NCBI GenBank assembly: GCA_950097015.1
Contig: CATNEN010000001.1
Span: 25,743,501 to 25,807,500 of the forward strand
DNA: 64,000 bases
Reading direction: 5' to 3'
Source of the DNA: Macrostomum hystrix
Lineage: Eukaryota > Platyhelminthes > Macrostomidae
Program-made: the position numbers and the translations under genes
The notes under the pieces: generated by a model
Database searches by the model: none
Seen by the model: only the letters and a program-made list of their open reading frames with translations
What the model was told of the DNA's origin: nothing
In this document: positions 1 to 11,000 of the stretch, in pieces
Layout of the letters: each line of letters opens with the position of its first letter
How positions within the stretch are numbered: position 1 is the first letter of the stretch

Positions 1-218
1 TTCAGGGTCAGAAGAATGTATCAATCATTCACTTCAGGATCAATAGAATATATCAATCATACACTTCAGGGTCAGAAGAATGTATCAATCATTCACTTCA
101 GGATCAATAGAATGTATCAATCATACACTTCAGGATCAATAGAATGTATCAATCATTCACTTCAGGGTCAGAAGAATGTATCAATCATTCACTTCAGGAT
201 CAATAGAATATTTTATTG
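1..218. repeat. Minisatellite, 32-bp unit, about 7 copies
   Basis: The stretch TATCAATCAT recurs at 19, 51, 83, 115, 147 and 179, exactly 32 bp apart. Units alternate between CACTTCAGGGTCAGAAG and CACTTCAGGATCAATAG variants. The array runs off the left edge, so its full length is unknown. A short open frame through it follows from the repeat and is not a gene. Confidence 0.95.
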
Positions 219-1445
219 ACCAATCATTCACTTTATGGTTAAATACTTTAGAGTCACTGTATGTTCTCAAAGGATTATAAGACCAAGGAGCATAAGCAAG
301 AAAATCTGGGTTTCTTGTCGGTTGTATGTGATTTTCTACTTTCTTAAATGCAGGTAAGAAAGCAATTGTCATTCAATGCCAGTTTCCCTGAGAAAACAAC
401 TGCTGCTTGTGATTACAAAAAATTGTCGTTACTAGCTTTCTCTGCTTCTAGGGAATTTCTTCTCGGGATTAGAGATCCATTAGTAATCCTAGAATGAAGG
501 AAAACCCAGTCTACATTTTCCTAGAATGGCAAGGAAAGCTTGTTGAATTCGGGACTGTCCGTCAAATTTCTAAGGAAATTCAGCCTATCCTACCAGAGTT
601 ACCTGAGACTGCAGGAAGATTAGATGGAGCTAGATCTCTGCTGGAGACAATTTGTAAGCAAATCCTCCGATTTAGAAAATCCAGGTCGCGTTCACTTCTG
701 TGATTGACATTAACGGTTTCACACCCGTTAACCAAACGGAAAGCAGGTCAGTTTTCAGCTGAATTATACAAATTTGAAACCGTTAGCTCAGCCGCATAGC
801 AACACGGAGCTGCAAAGTGTGACAGCTGAACATGCACTTTCATGCGCTAAAGTTTCCCTTTAGAGTTTTTTCAAAAACGCGAAATTTGTCAAACCCACCT
901 ACCCGCCTCCGCGGCTGACTTCCTGACTGTGTGGGGCGAAGGCGCCTCATTTTGGGGGAAATGTCATACACGCACCAGCCCCTGTGTTGTCGTGGCTTTC
1001 TCCCCGTCCTGCGTCCCCTCTATGGCGATATTTAGTGGCTATGGAGGCGACTACCGAGACTTTCAGGCTGTCCGTATGTTGCTCTTTTGTTTTATTACTA
1101 TTCAGCCAATCAGCTTTCTGTTTCACTTCTCTCCCAGTGCTGCATGCTTCACAACTTTTGTCTGACTTCATTTTCGCAGTTGTCGATATTGTGTTTCAAA
1201 CTTTCAACAGTCTGGAAGCGGTGGGTGGAGCATCGACTTTTTATGAAGCGTTCTTCAACGCACGAGTACTTTAAACCTCGCTTAAAGTTTCATTGTGCTT
1301 TTATATGTTTTGCCTAAAACTGCGCAAAATATCTCGTGGCAGTACTAAATCCCGTATCCGCATACCCTATTAAGCTTACAGATCTCTGACATATCAAACC
1401 TAGATCAAGCTAAATCCTAGACCCCAATTCCCGATCCAACTCCCA
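219..1445. other. Unassigned spacer between arrays
   Basis: No recognisable gene. A 69-codon open frame at 494-703 and several overlapping short frames at 929-1317 show no motif I know and no convincing splice context. The stretch lies upstream of the Kv4 exons and may be part of a very long Kv4 intron or intergenic DNA; the sequence does not decide. Confidence 0.4.
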
Positions 1446-2240
1446 GAATCTGATCCCACATCCTGCATCTTGATCCCACATCCTGCATCTTGATCCCACA
1501 TCCTGCATCTTGATCCCACATCCTGCATCTCTGATCCCACATCCTGCATCTTGATCCCACATCCTGCATCTCTGATCCCACATCCTGTATCTTGATCCCA
1601 CATCCTGCATCTCTGATCCCACATCCTGTATCTTGATCCCACATCCTGTATCTCTGATCCAACATCCTGCATCTCTGATCCCACATCCTGCATCTCTGAT
1701 CCCACATCCTGCATCTCTGATCCCACATCCTGCATCTTGATCCCACATCCTGCATCTTGATCCCACATCCTGCATCTCTGATCCCACATCCTGCATCTTG
1801 ATCCCACATCCTGCATCTCTGATCCCACATCCTGTATCTTGATCCCACATCCTGCATCTCTGATCCCACATCCTGTATCTTGATCCCACATCCTGTATCT
1901 CTGATCCAACATCCTGCATCTCTGATCCCACATCCTGCATCTCTGATCCCACATCCTGCATCTCTGATCCCACATCCTGCATCTCTGATCCCACATCCTG
2001 CATCTCTGATCCCACATCCTGCATCTTGATCCCACATCCTGCATCTCCGATCCCACATCCTGCATCTCTGATCCCACATCCTGCATCTCTGATCCCACAT
2101 CCTGTATCTCTGATCCCACATCCTGTATCTCTGATCCCACATCCTGCATCTCTGATCCCACATCCTGCATCTCTGATCCCACATCCTGCATCTCTGATCC
2201 CATACCCTGCATCTCTGATCCCAAATCCTAGATCTATGAT
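1446..2240. repeat. Minisatellite, mixed 20/21-bp unit, about 38 copies
   Basis: Unit GATCCCACATCCTGCATCT joined by either T (20 bp) or CT (21 bp). The mix shifts the frame irregularly, so the long minus-strand open frames here have no coding value. A few units carry TGTAT or CCAAC variants in the same order at two places (around 1580-1670 and 1830-1910), indicating duplication of multi-unit blocks. Confidence 0.95.
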
Positions 2241-2868
2241 TCTAGATTTCTAAACCCTGATCCTACATTTCATTTCATATATATTAGTGCATATTAACTT
2301 TTCTTGAACTCTTGTCTTTGTCTTCGAGAAAGACTTGTGTTTTACTGTTTTCTTCAGTTCTAACTACTCTCTTGGATGACAAGTGGTAATTGTTCTCCTC
2401 ATTTCACTCACCTAATTTGTGATCGTTGGAGCAAAAGACAAATTATAAAAGATTTAAAGGGCCAGAACCGGTTTGGCCCCGACTTTCCAACCTTATTAAC
2501 ATTTACCTTTCCCCTGCCGCGGGCGGTGCAAAAACGTGAAAAAGGGAAAAAGAGAAAAATTAATGGGCCCTGGCACACTGGGCAGCAATGTCCGTAATTG
2601 GTTTGCCATTCTGGCCCAGTCAGCCCACTTACTGTGCGCAGCTTCGAGGAAAAGACAGTGCGAGACGCGCGCAGTTACGACACCCTCACAATGCCTTTTG
2701 AAGCCTTCGGTTCTGCCTTCCCTTTGGACTGAGGAGCCGCAGATTGGTCAAAAATATTTCCAGGCCTGCATTCAAATCTCTCTGCAGCGAAGTTGTTAGT
2801 TTCGGAGATCTTTGAAGCAAAAATATGACGATTCCAGGGGGACTGGAAGAAAGACAGGAAAAGGTTAA
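2241..2868. other. Unassigned spacer
   Basis: No recognised gene. Two short overlapping open frames (2376-2597, 2536-2799) have no identifiable domain. The composition becomes GC-richer toward the 36-bp array. Confidence 0.4.
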
Positions 2869-5112
2869 AGCTGGAACGGCCCTGTGCTATGCTCCGTGTG
2901 TTCCAGCTGGAATGGCCCTGTGCTATGCTCCGTGTGTCCCAGCTGGAATGGCCCTGTGCTATGCTTCGTGTGTCCCAGCTGGAATGGCCCTGTGCTATGC
3001 TCCGTGTGTCCCAGCTGGAATGGCCCTGTGCTATGCTCCGTGTGTTCCAGCTGGAATGGCCCTGTGCTATGCTCCGTGTGTCCCAGCTGGAATGGCCCTG
3101 TGCTATGCTCCGTGTGTCCCAGCTGGAATGGCCCTGTGCTATGCTCCGTGTGTCCCAGCTGGAATGGCCCTGTGCTATGCTCCGTGTGTTCCAGCTGGAA
3201 TGGCCCTGTGCTATGCTCCGTGTGTCCCAGCTGGAATGGCCCTGTGCTATGCTCCGTGTGTTCCAGCTGGAATGGCCCTGTGCTATGCTCCGTGTGTCCC
3301 AGCTGGAATGGCCCTGTGCTATGCTCCGTGTGTTCCAGCTGGAATGGCCCTGTGCTATGCTCCGTGTGTCCCAGCTGGAATGGCCCTGTGCTATGCTCCG
3401 TGTGTCCCAGCTGGAATGGCCCTGTGCTATGCTCCGTGTGTCCCAGCTGGAACGGCCCTGTGCTATGCTCCGTGTGTTCCAGCTGGAATGGCCCTGTGCT
3501 ATGCTCCGTGTGTTCCAGCTGGAATGGCCCTGTGCTATGCTCCGTGTGTCCCAGCTGGAATGGCCCTGTGCTATGCTCCGTGTGTTCCAGCTGGAACGGC
3601 CCTGTGCTATGCTCCGTGTGTTCCAGCTGGAATGGCCCTGTGCTATGCTCCGTGTGTCCCATCTGGAATGGCCCTGTGCTATGCTCCGTGTGTTCCAGCT
3701 GGAATGGCCCTGTGCTATGCTCCGTGTGTTCCAGCTGGAACGGCCCTGTGCTATGCTCCGTGTGTCCCATCTGGAATGGCCCTGTGCTATGCTCCGTGTG
3801 TTCCAGCTGGAATGGCCCTGTGCTATGCTCCGTGTGTCCCATCTGGAATGGCCCTGTGCTATGCTCCGTGTGTTCCAGCTGGAATGGCCCTGTGCTATGC
3901 TCCGTGTGTCCCATCTGGAATGGCCCTGTGCTATGCTCCGTGTGTTCCAGCTGGAATGGCCCTGTGCTATGCTCCGTGTGTTCCAGCTGGAATGGCCCTG
4001 TGCTATGCTCCGTGTGTCCCATCTGGAATGGCCCTGTGCTATGCTCCGTGTGTTTCAGCTGGAATGGCCCTGTGCTATGCTCCGTGTGTTCCAGCTGGAA
4101 TGGCCCTGTGCTATGCTCCGTGTGTTCCAGCTGGAATGGCCCTGTGCTATGCTCCGTGTGTTCCAGCTGGAATGGCCCTGTGCTATGCTCCGTGTGTTCC
4201 AGCTGGAATGGCCCTGTGCTATGCTCCGTGTGTTCCAGCTGGAATGGCCCTGTGCTATGCTCCGTGTGTTCCAGCTGGAACGGCCCTGTGCTATGCTCCG
4301 TGTGTTCCAACTGGAACGGCCCTGTGCTATGCTCCGTGTGTCCCAGCTGGAATGGCCCTGTGCTATGCTCCGTGTGTTCCAGCTGGAACGGCCCTGTGCT
4401 ATGCTCCGTGTGTTCCAGCTGGAACGGCCCTGTGCTATGCTCCGTGTGTTCCAGCTGGAATGGCCCTGTGCTATGCTCCGTGTGTCCCATCTGGAATGGC
4501 CCTGTGCTATGCTCCGTGTGTTCCAGCTGGAATGGCCCTGTGCTATGCTCCGTGTGTTCCAGCTGGAATGGCCCTGTGCTATGCTCCGTGTGTTCCAGCT
4601 GGAATGGCCCTGTGCTATGCTCCGTGTGTCCCAGCTGGAATGGCCCTGTGCTATGCTCCGTGTGTCCCAGCTGGAATGGCCCTGTGCTATGCTCCGTGTG
4701 TTCCAGCTGGAATGGCCCTGTGCTATGCTCCGTGTGTTCCAGCTGGAATGGCCCTGTGCTATGCTCCGTGTGTTCCAGCTGGAATGGCCCTGTGCTATGC
4801 TCCGTGTGTTCCAGCTGGAATGGCCCTGTGCTATGCTCCGTGTGTTCCAGCTGGAATGGCCCTGTGCTATGCTCCGTGTGTTCCAGCTGGAATGGCCCTG
4901 TGCTATGCTCCGTGTGTTCCAGCTGGAATGGCCCTGTGCTATGCTCCGTGTGTTCCAGCTGGAATGGCCCTGTGCTATGCTCCGTGTGTTCCAGCTGGAA
5001 TGGCCCTGTGCTATGCTCCGTGTGTTCCAGCTGGAATGGCCCTGTGCTATGCTCCGTGTGTCCCAGCTGGAATGGCCCTGTGCTATGCTCCGTGTGTTCC
5101 AGCTGGAACGGC
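2869..5112. repeat. Minisatellite, 36-bp unit, about 62 copies
   Basis: Near-perfect 36-bp repeats containing TGTGCTATGCTCCGTGTGT then CCAGCTGGAATGGCCC. Variation is limited to a few positions (TTCCAG/CCCAG/CCCAT and GGAATGG/GGAACGG). Because 36 is divisible by 3 and the unit lacks stops in most frames, very long open frames appear on both strands. They are mutually overlapping, lack splice or promoter context, and encode simple 12-residue repeats. I treat the array as non-coding. The high uniformity points to recent expansion or homogenisation. Confidence 0.97.
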
Positions 5113-5525
5113 TCTGTGTACATTTTGCCATTTCATCTCTCTCTCTCTTTTCAAATTTGTGTCTCTGATCTGCCCATAGTTGATTCCTAGCAAAGCTGCA
5201 CTACATGCTCATGCATCTTCTCTCTCTTCAATCCGGTATCTGTCCATTGTTCATTCATGTTCAAGGGTGACCAATTCAAATATTCATAGGGCTAATTGCG
5301 TCTATTGAATTAATTTCCAGCTTTTGAACGAATTAATTTGCAACATTGTTGGCTCAGTATTTCTCTGCCATATTTCTCCACTGCATTTTAGGTCAATTAT
5401 ATCATCGTATTTTATTCAAACTGAAATCCTGACTCAGATTATGAAACTGTGCTATTTAATGGGTTAGAAACGAACTTGAAAATCCGCCTGACATTACCGA
5501 TAGATTTTTTGCATTGATACTGTGG
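5113..5525. other. Unassigned AT-rich spacer
   Basis: About 400 bp between two arrays, with a short pyrimidine tract after the 36-bp array. No gene-like signal seen. Confidence 0.4.
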
Positions 5526-6668
5526 TCTGCAACAGAATTGGTTGAACTCCTGCTGCACAGTCTGTGACAGAATTGGTTGAACTCTTGCTGCACAGTCTGT
5601 GACAGAATTGGTTGAACTCCTGCTGCACAGTCTGTGACAGAATTGGTTGAGCTCTTGCTGCACAGTCTGTGACAGAATTGGTTGAACTCTTGCTGCACAG
5701 TCTGTGACAGAATCGGTTGAACTCCTGCTGCACAGTCTGTGACAGAATTGGTTGAACTCTTGCTGCACAGTCTGTGACAGAATTGGTTGAACTCTTGCTG
5801 CACAGTCTGTGACAGAATTGGTTGAACTCTTGCTGCACAGTCTGTGACAGATTTGGTTGAACTCTTGCTGCACAGTATGTGGCAGAATCGGTTGAACTCT
5901 TGCTGCACAGTCTGTGACAGAATTGGTTGAACTCTTGCTGCACAGTCTGCAACAGAATCGGTTGAACTCTTGCTGCACAGTCTGTGACAGAATTGGTTGA
6001 ACTCTTGCTGCACAGTCTGTGGCAGAATTGGTTGAACTCCTGCTGCACAGTCTGTGACAGAATTGGTTGAACTCTTGCTGCACAGTCTGTGACAGAATCG
6101 GTTGAACTCTTGCTGCACAGTCTGTGACAGAATTGGTTGAGCTCTTGCTGCACAGTCTGCAACAGAATCGGTTGAACTCTTGCTGCACAGTCTGTGGCAG
6201 AATTGGTTGAACTCCTGCTGCACAGTCTGTGACAGAATCGGTTGAACTCTTGCTGCACAGTCTGTGACAGAATCGGTTGAACTCTTGCTGCACAGTCTGC
6301 AACAGAATCGGTTGAACTCTTGCTGCACAGTCTGTGACAGAATCGGTTGAGCTCTTGCTGCACAGTCTGTGACAGATTTGGTTGAACTCTTGCTGCACAG
6401 TCTGTGACAGAATTGGTTGAACTCTTGCTGCACAGTCTGTGACAGAATCGGTTGAACTCCTGCTGCACAGTCTGTGACAGAATCGGTTGAGCTCTTGCTG
6501 CACAGTCTGTGACAGAATTGGTTGAACTCTTGCTGCACAGTCTGTGACAGAATTGGTTGAACTCTTGCTGCACAGTCTGTGACAGAATTGGTTGAGCTCT
6601 TGCTGCACAGTCTGTGGCAGAATTGGTTGAACTCTTGCTGCACAGTCTGTGGCAGAATTGGTTGAAAC
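5526..6668. repeat. Minisatellite, 35-bp unit, about 32 copies
   Basis: Unit TCTGTGACAGAATTGGTTGA then ACTCTTGCTGCACAG. Common variants are AATCGG for AATTGG, CTCCTG for CTCTTG, GAGCTC for GAACTC and CTGCAACAG for CTGTGACAG. Since 35 is not a multiple of 3, minus-strand open frames cycle through three readings; they are by-products of the repeat. Confidence 0.97.
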
Positions 6669-7545
6669 TGTTGGACAGAACTCTTGTAGACCCCTTGCAC
6701 TCATTTTCGCATGCTAATTACTGCGAAACGGTCTCCCATGCCTTGAACAAAATTGCAATAGTGTAATAAAGTCTCGAGCAAAGAAATATTTTATATCTCT
6801 AGAGCAATATTTCGGTCGGCAATGATAATTAGACTAATTAAAACAATGGCATGTGGTTGTGCTGATTGAAGTGTTTTTTATCTGACGCTAGGGAGACGAG
6901 TTGCGAGCAAAGGTTGTACTTTATTCGATGACCTATTTCAGTGCTTTGGCTAAACCACAGACTGTGTGGTTTAGTCTGCACGAAGGGCTGTAGGAGGTCT
7001 GTTCCTGCAGGGTTGCCGCTCTCAGCAGCAACGGTGGATTTCTCCCAGGAGAGAGCGAGTAAGGGAGAAGAGAGAAGAGCCGGATGGGCTCTGTTTGATT
7101 GCCAATAAATCAATGCTGTCCCATGGTTGCTATGGTTGCTAAGCCAACTGAAAATGCCGATGCTGACATGTCTGCGGGAGTGGCACATCAGTTTGCTTAG
7201 CTCTCTCCGGTGCATAAACGCTGTGGAATTCGATTCGCTGCTTTGTAGGGCCAGTAGGCTGCAGCGACTTCTGATGTCAGTCAAGGCAATGAGTCTCCGT
7301 GTTGTCTCACATCGATCTCACGTTTCTGTCTCTTATGCCTGTGTCCGTTCTCTCCTCTCCGTTAGATCAAGGTATCGACTAAAGTTGCTTGTCCTGCAAA
7401 GCACACTGCAGCAGATCTTCACATTTGAGCAAGATTCTTCAATAAGAATACGTTCTGTATATTACACCAATCTGTGTATGTACACACAGATACTATTTCT
7501 AATGGTTTGTTTGCAGATCTGTCAGGGTTGTTGGATTAGTATAAT
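6669..7545. other. Unassigned spacer
   Basis: Overlapping open frames on both strands (minus 6838-7284, plus 7127-7678) have no motif I can name. The plus frame ends inside the 21-bp array, which argues against it being a real protein. Confidence 0.4.
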
Positions 7546-7680
7546 TAGTATCACCATGATAACTGAGTATATCACAATGATACCTGAGTATATCACAATG
7601 ATACCTGAGTATATCACCATGATACCTGAGTATCTCACCATGATACCTGAGTATCTCACCATGATACCTGAGTATTGAAT
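7546..7680. repeat. Minisatellite, 21-bp unit, about 6 copies
   Basis: Unit ATCACAATGATACCTGAGTAT with small variants (ATCACC, CTCACC). It lies between an unassigned spacer and a SINE. Confidence 0.9.
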
Positions 7681-7749
7681 TCCTTGTTCTAAATATCAGG
7701 TTTTTAGCCTATAAAAGTCTCCACAAACATTTTTTTTGTATTACACCTG

Positions 7750-8035
7750 CCCAATTGGGTCAGATGTGCAGCCGACAGCACAGCCGCAGCTAATGCGCGG
7801 CGCATCTGAAGGCTGCGTACAGCTGTTCAGTCCATGGACTGGGGGGACGCCACACCCACCTTCAATTATCCCAGCTGATGCTGGTACCCATTTAACAGCT
7901 GGGTGAACTGAAGCAATGCAGAGTTAAGTGTCTTGCTAAAGGACACAAATTGTTCAGGGGAGTCGGGAATCGAACCCCCGACCTTCAAGTCGTGAGTCCG
8001 ACGCCCTAACCACTAGGCTACAACCACTCCTCCAC
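7750..8035 (-). mobile_element. tRNA-derived SINE (family 1), minus strand
   Basis: On the minus strand this starts at the high-coordinate end with a tRNA-like head: an A-box-like TAGCCTAGTGGTTAGGGCG and, further on, the B-box-like GGTTCGATTCC (plus-strand 7968-7978). It is followed by a body containing TGTCCTTTAGCAAGACAC and CCAGCTGTTAAATGGGTACC, which resembles the conserved central domains of metazoan SINE superfamilies. The tRNA-like part has extra bases and no clean cloverleaf, so I do not call a functional tRNA. It ends about 35 bp before the first Kv4 exon in the window and so lies in a Kv4 intron. Confidence 0.75.
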
Positions 8036-8069
8036 AAACATACTAGCATTCCATTTCCACCTCAACTAG

Positions 8070-11000
8070 CTACGGCGACATGGTCCCATTGACCATCGTG
8101 GGCAAGATCGTTGGCGGCATTTGCTCACTGTCCGGCGTGCTTGTGATCGCCCTGCCCGTGCCTGTTATCGTGAGCAGCTTCTCTCGCATCTACCACCAGA
8201 ACCAGCGGGCTGACAAGCGAAAGGCCCAGAAGGTGAGCTGTTTCCTGTTCGCAGCCTCCGCTCCATCAGTTGTTGTTGTTGCTGCTGAATAAGACCAGCT
8301 CGTGTGTTGTGCACCTCCGCAGAAGGCGCGCCTGGCCCGCATCAAGATGGCCAAGAACGCCTCCGGCGCCGCCTTCATCAGCAGCAAGAAGCGCGCTGAA
8401 GAGCGACGCCGCGCCCAGGCGGAGCTGCTGCAGGCGGCGGCTGATGCGGCGGCCGCGGAGGCGGTCGAACGCGGCGGCGGGCCCGAAACGGCGGCTCAAC
8501 ACTTTGAACTGCCCGACGATACGGACGTATTCGAGCTCCAGCACCATCACCTGCTCACCTGCCTGGAGAGAACTACGGTGTGTGGCCACCTGCCAGTCAC
8601 AGAATCGACAAATGCGTCCCGTTTATGAAACTTTCCCTTTTCGTTTCTAAACCTGCTTCCTAGTTTTAAAGGTGAAGTTCTTTCTGCTTTTCACTTCACT
8701 GATAATCAATAGGCATGATCAGCTTAGCAGTCCTCACGAATACAGGTTCAAGCAGTCTAATATGCACTCTAGTGTCTTAGAATTATGTGCCATTCTGCTG
8801 TTTGCTGAGGTCGGAGCCTATCCTTCCTTGCTTGCACTTTAGAAAAGGTACGAAGCTATTTTTAGACACCTATTCAGATAGCTTATTCTGAGCGCGAACC
8901 GTATTCTTCATCCTTGTCCCAGCTCAGTGTGAGCAGCTCTGTGTGAGCAGCTCTGTGTGAGCAGCTCAGTGTGAGCAGCTCTGTGTGAGCAGCTCTGTGT
9001 GAGCAGCTCAGTGTGAGCAGCTCTGTGTGAGCAGCTCAGTGTGAGCAGCTAAGCTGAGCTGAGAAATAACAAAAATAAGGATCCTCAGATGACACTCAGG
9101 TGACACTCTCAGATCCTCAGGTAACTGACACTCTCAGATCCTCAGGTGACACTCTCAGATCCTCAGGTGACTCTCAGATCCTCAGGTAACTGACACTCTC
9201 AGATCCTCAGGTGACACTCTCAGATCCTCAGGTGACACTCTCAGATCCTCAGGTAACTGACACTCAGATCCTCAGGTGACACTCTCAGATCCTCAGGTAA
9301 CTGACACTCTTAGATCCTCAGGTAACTGACACTCTCAGATCCTCAGGTGACACTCTCAGATCCTCAGGTGACACTCTCAGATCCTTAGTCGAGTTTCGGA
9401 ACTGTAACACCGAGACCTATTTACTTTTTGCGAGAAAAGTCGGTTACTCTGGTTGCACTTTTCTGCAGGATCGCGAATTCATAGAAATCGATCACCTGCA
9501 TCACCATCAGCTGCAGCAGCAGCAGCAACGGCAGGATAGGCAGCTCAGGCAGGTGAGCGGCAGCAGCAGCGGAGGCGGCGGTGGCAACTGCTCAACCTCC
9601 GCTGAGCCAGGTGCAACATCAACTGGGGGCCGAGGCGACGGTGAAAACAGATTAGCGCCTTACGCCGACAACGGCGAGGACATTGTCGATGACGAGGGCA
9701 CCGGTAGCGATGGCAACGGCGAGGTGGAAGCCGCCGACGGCTGCTGTCCGAGGCGTCGAAGTCGGCCACGCGGCAGACGGCGGCGACGCCGAGACGAAGT
9801 CAGAGAGGGTCGGACTCATCTGGTGAGCTTCGAGGAGTTGAAAATCGACACTAAATCGGCTTTCTATTGTGAAATATACCTTGCCGCCACCTGCTAATTA
9901 GTTTAGATAAGGGGATGAGTTGGGTAGATAAGGCAATGAGTTGAGTAGATAAGGCGATGAGTTGAGTAGATAAGGGCGATGAGTTGGGTAGATAAGGTGA
10001 TGAGTTAGATAGCGGGTCTAGAATAGATAATGAGGTGAGAATGGTAGATAGATAAGCAGGTGAGGAGGGTAGATAGATAAGCAGGTGAGTAGTATATTTA
10101 GATAAGCAGGTGAGGAGGGTAGATAGATAAGCAGGTGAGGAGAGTAGATAGATAAGCAGGTGAGAAGGGTAGATAGATAAGCAGGTGAGAATTGGGTAGA
10201 TAGATAAGCAGGTGAGGAGAGTAGATAAGGGTTGTTAAGGCTAAACCAGCTATTTTACCTTTCCTTGCCTGCTTGCATCGCATAATAGATAGCGTTTCAG
10301 TTGTTATGCATTTATGTCATCACGCTGACCTACTTAATAAGCCATTGTTGATTAATATAGTCGCATTTAATAAAGGGAGTGTTTTGCATGACAAGTAACA
10401 TTGAGCACCAATGACTATAACTTTAATCTAATTAAATTTTAGCGTAAAAATGTATACGTCACAATCAAACCTTTACCATTTAAATAGCGTATTTATTTTC
10501 TTTATTACACTACTTTTTAAGTTATCTACGTCGTAGTAGTGCGTTTTAAATAATTTAGCGAGTTAATTTCATTTAATTTTATTTGTCGCTATTATTTCTT
10601 ATTTGTAGCTTCGTCAGTTCCGGGTAAGCATTCGACAAATTTATTTTAATTTGCCTATTCTTTTATTTCGCAACGGATTCAATTGGGTGTCCGCTTTTAG
10701 TTTCTTTAACCTTGGAAAGGGCTGGCTTTTGTTTAGTTCGACTTTTGATTCTCGCAAAATCTGCACCAATCCTACTTATAGTAGTTGACCGAACTGCTTA
10801 GCAAGCCCATAGCTCGTATCTGGTTGTAGTTAAATGTTCACTCTCTTTATTTTTAAGCTTAATGCGTTCTAAGTTACCTTTGTATTCAGTTCAGTGTGAG
10901 TAGATGTTCGATAATATTCTTTTCTGACACATTCCATTCTGACACATTCCATTCTGACACATTCCATTCTGACACATTCCATTCTGACACATTCCATTCT

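Noticed and set aside
494-703. 69-codon open frame as a small gene
   Set aside because: No motif, no splice or promoter context, length expected by chance.
2825-5190. Very long open frames (over 750 codons) on both strands
   Set aside because: They are created by a 36-bp repeat that is a multiple of three and lacks stops; mutually overlapping, no motif, no exon signals.
5439-6704. Long minus-strand frames of about 360-420 codons
   Set aside because: 35-bp repeat cycling through three frames; same peptide pieces appear in all frames, so no frame is selected.
8266-8650. Other frames overlapping the second Kv4 exon
   Set aside because: The Kv4 frame is supported by family match and splice sites; the others are GC-rich shadows.
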